Source of the DNA: Malachius bipustulatus | Lineage: Eukaryota; Arthropoda; Insecta; Coleoptera; Melyridae | Reading direction: 5' to 3' | Assembly: GCA_910589415.1 (NCBI GenBank) | Contig: OU342631.1 | Coordinates: 14,570,001 to 14,634,000 of the forward strand | Length of the DNA: 64,000 bases | Shown: positions 44,950 to 57,267 of the stretch, piece after piece | Layout: each line of letters begins with the position of its first letter | Numbering within the stretch: the stretch's first letter is position 1 | The notes under the pieces: model-generated | What the model saw: the letters and a program-made list of their open reading frames with translations, nothing else | What the model was told of the DNA's origin: nothing | Databases searched by the model: none | Translations under genes and position numbers: made by a program

Positions 44950-46450
44950 ACATTTGAAATTTTAGAGAAATAAACATCATGTAAAAAATTCGAATAACTC
45001 CGCCATTTCTCTTATTTGCTTCTTTAAATTTTGGAGAGTTACAAGCAATTAGTGTAGTTGTCTACTCCGAAAATTTCAGATAAATTCCCTAAAAAATGTG
45101 CTCATAATCAATTAAAGAAATTTAGCCATTTTTACCATTTTCTTACCCACGCCACTATAGCTTACTAATAAAAATAATAAAAATTTTATTGCATTAATTC
45201 AAATTTCAAATCATTTTAATCCAATCTTGTTAATACAGGTTTGTAGGAGTTTTTATTTTCTGCAATTGGGGTTGGCAGGAGCAGTCATATCTGCATGGGT
45301 GGTCCCGCCCGAGCCGAGCGCGATGAAAACGAAAACGGTGCGCTGGTCTGGTGCTGGTTTTAAATCAAGCAGTCCCGGGTCTGAATATTACATTCAATCG
45401 TTAAGTTATTAAACAAGCCTTATTGTCATCCTCATTATTTTGTTGTGAAAAGTTTTCTTTCTATATTGCTTATACAGGGACTAAAAATAGCCTTTTTCCC
45501 TAAAATTCAAAAAGCCGCCATTTTGAAACGGCTCGATCGATTTTGCTCAAAAAATGCAATACCAGACCACTACTTGTGGATAATATCTTCCTACCATAAA
45601 AATTTCAGCCTCCTAGATTGAAAACTGCTACCAGAAAACCGTGCCACAGGACCGGATGTTTCGAAATTTTAAAGGACACCCTGTAGAAGTAACGCGACTT
45701 TTGAAAAATTTTTCAACGAAAATTTAACGTCATCCCAAAGTTTCACAAGAGTAAAAAATTTCTTTCACTAATCTTGAAAGATGAAGCTACTAGAGCGTTT
45801 TTAAAATTTTAGAGAAATTTACATCATGTAAAATAAATTTGAATATCTCCGCCATTTTTTTTTAATTTGATCCTTGAAATTTTTGAAGATTAAAGAGTAT
45901 TAGTATAGTTGTCTACTGTAAAAATTTTAGTTCAATTCCTTCAAAAATGTGCTCAAAAACTGTTATAGAAATTAAGCCATTTTCACTCTTTTCCTACCCA
46001 CGCCACTGGCTTATTAATTGAAAAAACTCAAATTTTTTTGCATTAACTCAAATTTCAATTAATTTTCTTCCAATCCTGTTAACTTGATGTGAAAGTTTTT
46101 TGCCATCTTGCTCATACAGGGATTCAAAAAATAGTAAATTTTCCGAAAATTCAAATGGTCGCCATTTTGAAACGGCTCGGCCGATTTTGCTCAAGTGCAA
46201 TACCAGACCACTCCTTGTAGACATCTTACTCTCACAAAGATTTCAGCCCCCTAGATTGAAAACTGTGGCTAGAAACCGTGCCTCAAGGACCGGATTAGTG
46301 AAATTTTGGAAGGACACCCTGTAGAAGTGACGTGACTTTTGGAAATTTTTTCAACGAAAATCTAACGTCATTCTAAAGCTTTACAAGAATCCAAAATTTC
46401 GTTCACTAATCTTGAAAGATAAAGCTACAGGAGCGTTTTTAAAATCGAAA
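44950..46450. repeat. Diverged tandem duplication, ~650-bp unit
   Basis: Text from about 44955-45800 recurs at about 45810-46445. Examples are TTTTAGAGAAATNNACATCATG (44961 and 45815), GATTTTGCTCAA with GCAATACCAGACCACT (45540 and 46183), and GGACACCCTGTAGAAGT (45674 and 46312). The first unit has about 210 bp (45228-45440) that the second lacks. ACACCCTGT words suggest a repeat-derived origin related to the CAGGGTG elements. Confidence 0.75.
45228..45440. other. ~210-bp GC-richer segment present in only one tandem unit
   Basis: After TGTTAATACAG this segment holds TGGGTGGTCCCGCCCGAGCC and GCGCGATGAAAACGAAAACG, much more GC-rich than its surroundings, and it returns to unit text at TTGTGAAAAG. 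The + frame at 45227-45412 is open but has no known domain. It could be a short insertion, a retained exon or a small-RNA-derived piece. Confidence 0.45.
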
Positions 46451-46469
46451 AATCGTGATTTTGGAGAAA

Positions 46470-46512
46470 TAAATATATATATATATAAATATATATATAT
46501 GTATATATATAT
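46470..46512. repeat. (TA)n microsatellite
   Basis: Interrupted TA repeat of about 43 bp. Confidence 0.9.
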
Positions 46513-46514
46513 CG

Positions 46515-48130
46515 TGGGCAGGTGAATTTTGGAAAACCACTTTTTCGTGATCTGGGGGTCATGATCGGTGGACATTTGATGAGTTTGGGTGATTTTCGAA
46601 AAGTGATGTCGTCCTCAATAGTGTATTTTTTTGTTAAAAAATACACTAATAACCAATGAGGAGAAATTATTAAAAAATTTAAAAATTGAATATAAGTCAT
46701 CATCTCTAACAATACACGAACATCCATGATCAAAGCACCTGAAACAAGTCTTTACTTTTGAGTATCTTTAAGAGATGTTCAAATTAATTATTGAATTCAC
46801 TTGCTGCTATTGATGAAGCGACGTTTCAGAGTTAGGCCATGTTACCTGAGTGACCCTCCGAATTCATGGGGGCCTTTTAATCCTGTCGATCAGTTGGGCC
46901 AAGAAATTTCTGGGAACCGTTAAAGTCCTTCCACAGGTATTTCTTGTCAGGTCAGTTATGTTTAAATATCTGCGGTAATCCCCTCATATGTATATCGTTA
47001 TTCGGCCAACGATTCTTGGGCCCAACTCGGTATGACCCTATTGAAGAGCGAGAGTATAACTGGTTATTGAAACTTGAAAAAAAGTATTCCATATTTTCCC
47101 CCTTTTGAGCTAGTATCCAATTTACTGGGTACTATAAATAAATACAAGACAAATAAAAAATTTATTTCCATGCTTCATTTTATATCATACTTCTCCATTA
47201 ATTTTATTGTCTTGGATCCTGCGTTTCGATATTAAAAGTTTTTAGCCTCAGCGACTAAAGGATTATGTTCCGCTTCTCTGATGCTCATTTTATTGCATTT
47301 TTATTATCAAGTGACACATAAAGTTTTAAAACTACGAAAAAGAGATTCTGCCGAGATCAGAGAATGTTGTTATTGCTGCAGCAACATAGTAGATTAAACG
47401 AAACTGTGTGTATTTATGTAGATTTACTCATTTTATCGGTAAATAAATATTTGAACAACTCGTGTATTATGTGGGAGAAGCATTTATCAAAACGTTTACG
47501 TAGAGAAGTTTGTACTTTATACGCGATAAATAATCGGTGGTCGACCACCAAAATAACACAAGAAACAATCTCTGATATGCATTATAAACAGTCATTTCAA
47601 TTAATTCTATATAATACCTACCTACATCCATTTATTGTTACTGATTTAATATAAGTACTTATTTTATTCAGATGAAAAAACTCACATCCAGATGCCATGC
47701 AGATGTTTCACATTCTCATTAATTTAAATCATCATTTTACTGGCATACTTTGTAATCTCTAGCTCTTCTACTGAAGAGAATTGTTTAAATATTTTAGATC
47801 ACGAGTATTATTTGATTTTTGATATGAGTAATTCAGTTAGTTAATTAGTCTGGACAAGAAAATGACAAATAAATGAAATTAAACAACAAAATAGCTAACG
47901 TTCCAATTCTCTCGTTATTTAGACTCCAAGAAATGGTCCGAGAACTGACTCATTTATCCACAATGGAACTTTAAAATAGCACAATCATGTTTTAAATATT
48001 GTTTCAGTGCTTTGTGTGATGATTCATTAAAGCAGAATAAGCGAAAACTCCATCAAAAGCATTCACAATACTTCATTACCAAGAATTTTGGCGTTAGTAG
48101 AAAAGTTTATTAGCCATATAGCCCTCTGCA
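46515..48130. other. Intergenic or intronic, nothing recognised
   Basis: AT-rich, no defined repeat ends. The + frame at 47364-47654 has no family resemblance. Confidence 0.45.
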
Positions 48131-48134
48131 TGAG

Positions 48135-49160
48135 TGTGCACCAATATACATATCAGGTTATCATGGTGGGAGGTTGTCATGGATGACAAGGAGATCATGG
48201 TGGGAGTCTTCCTCGACATTGAAGGAACGTTCAATGCTTTACCAGTCTCACTGTATGAAGCAGCAGTTTCGGGAGGAATAGATCCGGTCAAAATAGGCTG
48301 GATCCGTGTTATGCTAGAGAAGAGGGCTACTCTCCCCCTTATTATGAACTCTCGTTGACCTTGTCATCCTGATAAAGTGAAATTTAAAGCAACAATATCT
48401 AAAATCATTCAAAAAGCCAAACTACCTGTCAGTGGTGCGGAGGGAACAGATGTCTGTTAATTCTCGACAAAACTGTTATAGTACGATTCAGAAGAAGAAG
48501 GTTGGAAGGTCTAACACCACCTATTTTTCTAGGAGAAATTATACCATTTGCGGAAGAGTCCTAAATACCTGGGTGTTATCCTTGATAGACAGCTGTTGTG
48601 GAATTCCCATCTGGAAAAGATCATCCATAGAGCAAAGATCTCCTTCTGGAGTTGCAAAAAGATTAATGGAAGGACTTAGTCATTGGTGCCAAGAAAATAT
48701 ACTGGCTGTTTGTAATGGTCATTAGACCGATGATCGTATATGGCTGTGTAGCTTGGTCGTCCAAAGGCTTAGTGCAATCCTCGGCCAAAATGAAGCTTTC
48801 ATGTCTACAATGACAAGGAATGCCTAGAGATTAGTGGAGGGAATTAGTAAACATCCGGACAGGGAATAAAACACGACAGTACTGGCAAAGTCTTCCAGGA
48901 TTGGCTCTTTCTAGGCCTTCATTGAAGGACCATCGACGACCAGAGCTAAGAAACTATACTGGAGTTCAAAAGGACAGACCTTAGGACCCAGATAGGTCTG
49001 TAAAGTGAAGTGAACCACCACTTACATAGGATGAGTTTAGCTGATAACTCAGAATATCACCCGCTATGGGAAGAGAAGAATCAGACGCTCAACATTCGGA
49101 AAGGTACACCTCTCCAGGAGAGATGTGGATACATTCTCCTCCTCTAAGGCGTCCTAAAAA
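48135..49160 (+). pseudogene. Decayed non-LTR retrotransposon fragment (RT, RNase H region)
   Basis: The frame at 48134-48358 reads MVGVFLDIEGTFNALPVSLY (an F-L-D-I-E-G-A-F-N type RT A-box) and IDPVKIGWIRVMLEKR. Further on, in other frames, YLGVILDRQLLWNSHLEKI, then AKISFWS, and KKIYWLFVMVIRPMIVYGC are recognisable post-RT motifs. Many stops and frameshifts. Past 48900, TEAKKLYWSSKGQ-type wording may be RNase H linker. It is a different lineage from the elements in 1-14390 and the same kind as the fragment at 57746. Confidence 0.7.
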
Positions 49161-49164
49161 GCAG

Positions 49165-51465
49165 TGTCCTGCTGGAATGGATGTAAAACGGGTAGGGGTG
49201 AGCCTCAATAGATCAACCTAGTCGCAGTGGGAAGTCGTAACAGACGCACTCACCAAATAACTAAGTTAGCTTAACTAAACCTAGCCATACAGGTTGTTCC
49301 AAGTTTTTCTGTTTTTCGTTGACAGTAAAACTTTTAGGACAGTTCGATGGTGGATATTCCGAAATTATTACTGAAAAGGGATTCATGCTATTCGTCACAT
49401 CATCCGAAATTTATTCCAAAGTTTGACTGCCACGATTCGCAGATTGCGTTCAAGTTTATGAGCAGAATGTTCCAGCTGCATTAGATATGAAGAGAAAAGA
49501 GAACGGTGAGAAAATTTGAGCAGAATAATTTCACACTCTTGTTGGGACACCCTTTATATCAAAATGTTTAGAGACCGACAAAAAACTTGTTCACTTCGCT
49601 GAAATGAGCTCAAATTGAAAACTTTACAGTTTAAGTTGCTGAAAGTAAATTACTGTTCGGCTCCTGTCTAACTGTAATGAAGTTAGCGGAGTAATGAGGT
49701 CTCTTGAGTGAAAGCTGCTAATTAATTATTGTCTACTGAGTCTTTTTATTCTATACTTGCGCTTGTATTTTCTAATGATTAGAGAGACTACATTGGAGAT
49801 CATCACTCACTCCGTCTGGGTACATTTCTTATAAAAATTTTATCAAAAACTGAAGCATGATATTCCTCTAATACTTCTGGTAGATTCTGCTTGACAAAAA
49901 AATCACGATGGCATATTTTGTTCAATTTTATGTGACAAAAAATTCAATAAAGTTTCATTTCTCGGCATCCTTATCTTTACCCTAGCTCGAATACAGAATT
50001 AAGTAGGGCACTGTATCATAATTTCATTATAAAGGATAAACGACGGATTATTCATTTTCATTAAACAGCGCGCGCAATTCATGATTCCACACAATATCCA
50101 CCGTATATACGAACAAACTTTGACCTTTTAAAAATCCTCTGTTTGCACAACATTTCAGAACTTTGAAGAAGACATTAAATATAGATAAGACGTCAACCGT
50201 AGACACAAACCTAATTACTTTGCTGCATTGAAGCTTCTTTAAATTATTAATAACATAATTAGGTTAGGAGCTCATGAATAAAGAAGGACCGGGATGGTTT
50301 TTTGAACTACCATCAGGTAAGTAAATTAAAATTAAAAATAACGATTGTGCAGTTATAACAAACGAATGGTTAAATAATTCTAATTTATTTGCTCTTGAAA
50401 GTCTTGTATGCCATCTTATGGTCATAGTTCTCCTTTTTGAGACTTCATTCTTGTCGTAACATGGGGCTAACCTGCAGTTTAGACCGTTCATTTCAGAATC
50501 TTAATCATTTTTTAGAAATCATTTTTCCCAGAGATGGTTTAAGAATGAAAGATATCTCTACTTACAGGTGAAGTTATAGCAGTGCACACGAATTTACCAT
50601 TTGCCAAAAAGGGATGTGCTTGAAGGGGATTAAAACAGCAAGTTGTTTCTCTTCCACGATGTAAAGAAATAGGTAGGTACTGCACTAATTAAAAATTATG
50701 TTGTCCAGCGATGTGCTGACGTCATGGAAACACTTGTATTTATTTAGTCTTCAGAAGGCGAAAGGCTTCCGTTGCTTCATTCAATCGCGACCGGGGAATG
50801 GATCACATCGGAAGTGGTTAATTTCCACAATTATTCTGTATTTTCAAGAATTTTGTTAGAGACGTAATTCCCGAAACGAAGATGATAACTCAGTTCTTTC
50901 GGTCGCGGCCTTAACTGTTGTGAAGATAATTATGTGGAAACAATTTAGTTTCTAGATGTGTATAGATAAAGGTAAAAGATAATAAATAATTAAACTGAGG
51001 TAAGGTACAGGTGAGGCTTGCCCCGTTTGTCCACCCTCGTTCCCTCGATGCGGCCTACCACCTTGAAAGTTTAGCCTCATCTTCTTGTTCTAGCTTGTCG
51101 GCCCTCCGACCGCAGCTCTGGATGGCTTTGCCACCCCTTGTATATTGTCTACTTTCTTCCAGTCGCTACTTCTCGCGCGTCTGCTTTCCTCTCTTTCTAG
51201 TTATATCACTTTAGGTACATACGATGTCCGCTAAGGTCTGTGAATTTAAACAAGATGTCGTTTAGAGAAGGTTGTTAATAATTTTTGCTCGATAAAATAA
51301 TTTTTATTTTGACGTTAAAATTCGCGTAGATAGACTTTAATGCCGCTAATGCGTTACAAATTATCTTTAACAAGAAAAATTTGCACCACTCCAATGAACA
51401 TTAAAAAATACAGTTTTAATGAAAAACAACTAAAGTTCAATGTAAATGGAGTTAGTTTAGTGAAA
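49165..51465. other. Intergenic, nothing recognised
   Basis: AT-rich. The short frames at 50264-50491 (-) and 51011-51214 (+) show no domains. GC-richer text near 51005-51190 has no splice or frame support. Confidence 0.45.
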
Positions 51466-51480
51466 CACAATTCCCTAGCT

Positions 51481-51547
51481 GTTTGTCTCAAAGCCAAATT
51501 ACCAGAGTGGAGCGACTATGTCTTACCTACACAGTTAAGACCGATGC

Positions 51548-51610
<63 letters not shown>
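51481..51610 (+). mobile_element. Short retroposed fragment with 55-A tail and 14-bp target duplication
   Basis: ACAATTCCCTAGCT is present at 51467-51480 and 51611-51624. Between them lie 76 bp of more GC-balanced text (GTTTGTCTCAAAGCC to CCGATGCTCCCTCTTT) and about 55 uninterrupted A. This is the signature of L1-type or Jockey-type target-primed retroposition of a short polyadenylated RNA, and the perfect duplication and tail imply a very recent event. One frame reads LPEWSDYVLPTQLRP with its stop formed at the tail junction, so it may be the 3' end of an mRNA; I cannot name the source gene. Confidence 0.75.
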
Positions 51611-51612
<2 letters not shown>

Positions 51613-51625
51613 AATTCCCTAGCTC

Positions 51626-54600
51626 AACTTTTTATGAATATCCTTAAAAGAAAACACCCTTCAAAACTTTTTATCACCCAAACGTGATTCAAATAATAAC
51701 TAGAATGATAGAAGCATTATCACTTTTTTATTGCGTCACTATAGTATCTAGAAATGAGGATTAAAAACTTCAGGTTTAGGTATATAAAATGGTTTCAACG
51801 CTATCTATATATCAAAAAGCTTGAAACAAGTCTAAAACAAGACTAAAACGGGATTTTCAGCTCTTGCAGGACTAGGTGTGTGTTTTCTTGCAGGACCAAA
51901 TCAATGTTTTCGAACAACCAGAAACTGGAGCTTTTCCCCAGGTTGCTAAAATCCCTTTTCCAGCTCTTCATGACCTGATATAAAGTTATAAATTCACCTA
52001 GTACTTCTACCATATCATATACCATATCTCGTAATGATCGACTCTCCTGAATTAATAACGAAATATAATATACCTACGCCGAACGAAAGTTCATGTTCCA
52101 TTAAAAACTTGACTTTATTCCATTGAGACAAAAAATAATTATATTCAGGGCGATGAAACTCTCACTGTATTTATACTAAATTGAGTTTTATGTTGCTGTA
52201 TAACATTATTGAAGAGGATGGTTTTGTGGTTTTGTTTCCTTGCCTAAAGCGTGAAGTGTTTTCATATCTCACGGAATTTTTACACAAACCGAAACCACTC
52301 ATTCGCATATCTACGAAGCCACGTGGCTTTTTAATCTGATTAGTGTAACGAACTTAAAAATATTTATTGAAACGATATTCTAACGATAAAAAATAAGTTC
52401 AAGTACACTGACGACTTAAATCAATAAATGAGTTTACTTAAAATATAAATTGAATTAAAAAATAATCAAGTGGTATTTTAAATTGAATAATAGAGCAATT
52501 CCTGGAGAGAATTATTATTTTTCTGTAACGTTGAACCGTTTACTTTGATCCAACATAACATAACTCGTCCAAAAATATGGGTATAATTTAAAAACTTAAT
52601 AATTTCCTCATTAAAGAATTAGACTGAAATTGCGGGATATAAACCGCACTTACTATCACCACATGCGGCTTTCTAATTTACAAAAGACAAGCAGCTTCAT
52701 AAGAAATTAAAATGGGATTAAAAGATTAGAGAAAACAAGTTCAAAGGCTCAATTTTTATAAAATAATTATAGGCCGGACATGTTCGGGTTGTTTATTTAA
52801 TTCACCTACGCTTTCGAAATAATCATCTTTATTGGACTTCTGGGAATATTATATTATGGCCATGAGAAAAATTTTTCATACAAGCAAATATGTTAAAATA
52901 TGAATAAGTAATTTTTTATTCAAAACCATAATACATTAATCGAATTCTTGTTCATCTGGAAATAACCGTGTCTTATGCTGCCATACCAACTGCGTTCAGG
53001 AGATATTTCGTGAAAATAAAATATCTTTCTCGCTCATCAATATCAGGAAGAAGATTATTGCAAAAAAAATAAAAAAATAAAAAATAAAAAATAAAAAACA
53101 AAAATAAAAACACAGCATAAGCATAAGACAAACAAACAAACACATATTTTTAGTTCATAATATAATAACATTGTAACGTAGTAATTTCACCTCTCGCCTG
53201 AGGGATCATTCAACATAATCGATATTATTATTTAGCAATTTGGCATTCACTCTTCAACTAGTGAACGCATTTAAAAAAAATTGGCACTATAACTCGAGAC
53301 ACTTGTTTTATATGATGTTGAGTTTACAAGATAAATGTAGCTATTGCGCTTGAAAAAATTATTATTCAAAATTTATTTTTAAACGGATTGACGTAGCTGA
53401 AATGCAATTCCAGACCACTTCCTCCTCAGATCAATAACTGACATTAAAATTTTAATAGCTTTCAAATACAACTTGTAGTTCAGGGATACCGATGCAATTT
53501 TGTCAATTTTCTAATGATATTGCGCATGCATGATCCTATTAATTTTTTTCAACAGTATCGGACAGTTCAACCAAAAGTGCTGCTAGATTCCAAAATTTTG
53601 TTCTTAAGATATGATAAAATAAAAGCTACAACAGCAGTTAAAAATAAAAAAATTGAGTGTGTATTTTTTTAATACGGTTCTTTTGCGGTTCAAAAAATTC
53701 ATGATAACGGTCCCAGTTGTGGTAGCGATTACAAAAATTGAATTTTAATGAGAGTTCCTATGGATAAAATAACACACCCAGACCGTTTACATGGAACGGT
53801 CCACTTTATCGACATATTGACTCGACTATCAGTGATTTAATACACTTTTTCGATTAGGTATTTGGAAGCATTAGAGATAGTCGGAAGCAATTATCATTAG
53901 GTACATTAAATAATAAAAAAAATCATGGCCTACAGACTAATTTCCTTTATTTCCCAAAGAATATTGAACATGTTAAATTTATTTTTTGTATTTTGTTTTT
54001 GTATTTTTTCTTGTATTTCTGTAAGTACATAACTATGTCCTCAGAGTTTAATACTATTTAGACCCTGCAGCTGAAATTTATTTGAGAATACGAACGTTTT
54101 GCCTCCTCTAAAATTATTATATCATTGAGTGTGCGCATTTCTGTACAAAGAGAGACTTTATATTTTGATGCACATAAATTGAATAAATTTGTGTAAACCT
54201 ATAAGAAAAAATGTAAATTATGTTATAAAATATTCATAATGACTAGGAGGCTTTTATTAGGCCAAGCGGAAATAATAGACATGTACGCTTATATAATTTA
54301 GCACGTTATATATGGCAGAGTTTCCAATTTATTAAATAAATTTTCGCTAAAAATAATTTGCTTGGCATGAGAATAATGATTTTTCGAAGTATAGAAATTT
54401 CACCGCGCGTGACTATAAATATTAGGTTTTCTCGTTCAATTGTTTAATTTTACAAACCACCTACATTTCTTATCAATATAATGTATTTTTATACATAAAC
54501 CGCTTATATAATTCGATCATCAGAAGATTTTAATTTTCACTGCAATACATACGTACATTTCAGCCAAAGAGGCTATGACGTCATTGATAACAAAAATGCA

Positions 54601-55390
54601 AGTTTGCCAGCTTTCAAGATCGGATGACATTACGCAATTCAAAGGTTAGGTGAACTTTACTTCTTTTTTAGTCTGTGCAATTTTGTAATCTATTTAGTCA
54701 ACCTTACTTTCTTAGTTTACTGATAAGGTATTTTAGAAGTTTGGAACTTTAGGATATAACCTAATTTCCCCTGATTTAAAGACAATAATTAATAAAATAA
54801 CTCAAAAAATCATTACATTAATGCAGGCTTTAATATTTATACAAATATATGTGCTTTTGGTTACTCGCTAACAGGTTTCCTGCTGGATAGTATCCTTTTT
54901 GGTCTGAATCATGTTGCTTCAACATTTGCTTGCCTCAAAACTAATTAACACGGGCGACACTTTTCAAACTTATTTTTAAAGTCGATGCAAGCACGCTGAT
55001 GAAAGTTAGCATAAATTTTGATATAATATTCATTTAAAATAACTATACACAATAACACACCCATTTTACGTAGCACAAATCAAATTTCCTTCCAAATCAG
55101 TTGATCTTGAGCTAATCTTGGACTCAAAACTCACTTGAAACCAATAAACAGACAGAATTAAGAAGCGGAGACCACATTCGTGGTGGTCAGACGAACTTAT
55201 GATGGGAAAATATGGGGATTAAAACGACATATTGAGATAAACCTGCCCTAGGTACGTAAAATAATTACAATTTTTCGTTTCTTTTCTCATTCATATCCAC
55301 GGGATAGTCGGCCTGAGTAATATATTAGGAATCTCGGCAGCTCGCCTTCTTTCATACAGACACGAAAGGCAACTTTAACATCAACGCTAA
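51626..55390. other. Intergenic, AT-rich, nothing recognised
   Basis: No gene, splice-supported exon or clear terminal repeat. A low-complexity AAAAATAAAA run lies at 53055-53110. The last part (55150-55390) may already belong to the LTR-like element that follows, but I could not find its left terminus. Confidence 0.45.
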
Positions 55391-55514
55391 AACCGATGGA
55401 ACGGAAAGTCCCCGAATGCATTGTGTTACGTAAAGAATCACGCGAACAGGTCGTGATAGAAAGTAACCGACGACACGTTCCCGCCAATAAGAGAAAGGTG
55501 CCTGGTCGAAATCT

Positions 55515-55555
55515 GGCTATAAAAGCACGCATCGGATGTAAAGGGTTGGTCAGTC
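55515..55555 (+). promoter_or_regulatory. TATA-initiator pair
   Basis: GGCTATAAAAGCACGC followed about 25-30 bp on by GGTCAGTCAAGC, an arthropod TCAGT initiator. This is the clearest core promoter in the window. It most likely drives the LTR-like element. Confidence 0.6.
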
Positions 55556-55587
55556 AAGCACTCATTCTGACTCTTTCCTCCGCTATC

Positions 55588-55770
55588 TTTTGGAAATCCC
55601 TAGAGGGTATCGCATAAGTAGCATTCCTTCCTTGCTGTTTTTGGAAACCCCCTGAGGGTATCGCATAAACAAATTCCTATCTAACCGGTGGAAACCCCTA
55701 GAGGGTATCGCACCGTTTTTCTTTTCTGCATCCTATGGGTGGAAACCCCTAGAGGGCATCGCACCGTTCC
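55588..55770 (+). repeat. ~50-bp minisatellite GGAAACCCCTAGAGGGTATC
   Basis: Four units share TGGAAAYCCCYWGAGGGYATC then GCA. Each core CCCCTAGAGGG is near-palindromic. They directly follow the presumed transcription start. Confidence 0.8.
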
Positions 55771-57052
55771 TCTTTTCTGTATTGCTGAATAAAAATTGAT
55801 TAGGCATCTTTCTGTTTTCATCTACTTTGCTAAATGTGAAATTCTCCCTTAAAGAGCAATTAGAACTATTCGAAGAAGCGAGAAATTCATACACTGACAC
55901 AACAAGCATTAAAACCCATCTTCTAATTCACTCCATCCATAGGGTTTGAATTTAGTTTCACTAAGAATCGAGGAGAGATCCGTGATTCATAAGGACAATT
56001 TCTGCCTCTAGAAAATAACCATGTCCGACCGCAAAAGAAAGAACCCCGATTCAAGCACCGGCCTCAATCGCCGGCACAACAATAAGAAAGACGGTCCCAA
56101 TAAATAAACGCGCGACCAATGTTAACGTAAAAATTATAAACCGACGTTAAAATATATAAGGTAAAGAAATAAATCCCTGCACTCTTTCAATCACGTGATC
56201 GATCACAAATAAGAAGTTTCCTATGGCCCCGCCAAATAAATCGAGTAGATATAGAAAAGTAATATGTAGTAGTGCCTGATTTGGTGAGAGCGTATTTAGT
56301 GAAGAGTATTATTATTATGTAGTGTAAACTAACCATAAAGGAGCTTTGTATTCTGACGGAGCGACGAGACTCGAGTCCGCAATATCCATTATCTATTCAA
56401 GGCCAATAGTAGAAGTAGTAGTTTAGTAAGGTGTCCTGGAAGGGAGATGGGCGACCCATGTTGTCAAATCGTCAAAATGAACCACAAGTCAGGAAATTTC
56501 ACGAAAATTGTGTAAAACAAAGGTTAATGCGAGAAGCTCAAAATAAAGTAAATAAAACGATAGAGGAGTCATAGCAGCGCTCAGGCTTGTTCCGAAGTGC
56601 ACGTCACGAAAAACGATGAATTAACGAGAAACGTAATCACTAAACTGATTTGGTTATCCCGATTCCTTTTGATAGGTAATTCTCGATAACACGGCTGGGA
56701 GATGCTGTTGGTCATCTGCTTCAGAAGCTACGCCCGCAATAGCTGGTTATCCGAGTAGGTTAGCCCAATTTTCCAACACTCTAATTATTGCGTCTGAGCA
56801 ATAATAAAGGAATGGGGCCTGTAATTCGATCAGACGAGATCATGATTCTGTTAACAAAGTCGAAACGCTCTAGAGATGTGTTCAATCTCGCAGGATGAAA
56901 AATATCCCATTAAAAATGAATTTTTCATTATTAAACTAGAAATTCTAGTCTAAGGACTATCAAATACCTGAATATTGCTGGGAGGTAATAAAACATTACT
57001 TGCTAAGAAAGCTACGCCCGAATAAGGCAAGTTCAGAGTATATCCAAAAATA

Positions 57053-57267
57053 AACAATTAAGGTAAACAGGTCTCATAAACCTGAGGTACAAATAGACAA
57101 TTAAGGTAAACAGGTCTCACAAACCTGAGGTACGAATAGACAATTAAGGTAAACAGGTCTCACAAACCTGAGGTACGAATAAACAATTAAGGTAAACAGG
57201 TCTCACAAACCTGAGGTACGAATAAACAATTAAAGTAAACAGGTCTCACAAACCTGTGGTAAAAATA
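57053..57267. repeat. 43-bp minisatellite, 5 units
   Basis: The unit CAATTAAGGTAAACAGGTCT plus CACAAACCTGAGGTACGAAT and three more bases is tandemly repeated five times with few changes. Each unit contains the hairpin CAGGTCTCACAAACCTG. Confidence 0.9.

Noticed and set aside
45227..45412. Possible missing 5' exon of the transporter
   Set aside because: Wrong strand for the frame seen, and no PDGGWGW-like wording on either strand.
51340..51558. 72-residue frame read as one gene
   Set aside because: It crosses the target duplication at 51467-51480, so it fuses host text with a retroposed insert.
57053..57267. CRISPR-like array (five 43-bp repeats)
   Set aside because: There are no variable spacers; it is a plain tandem minisatellite in a eukaryotic genome.
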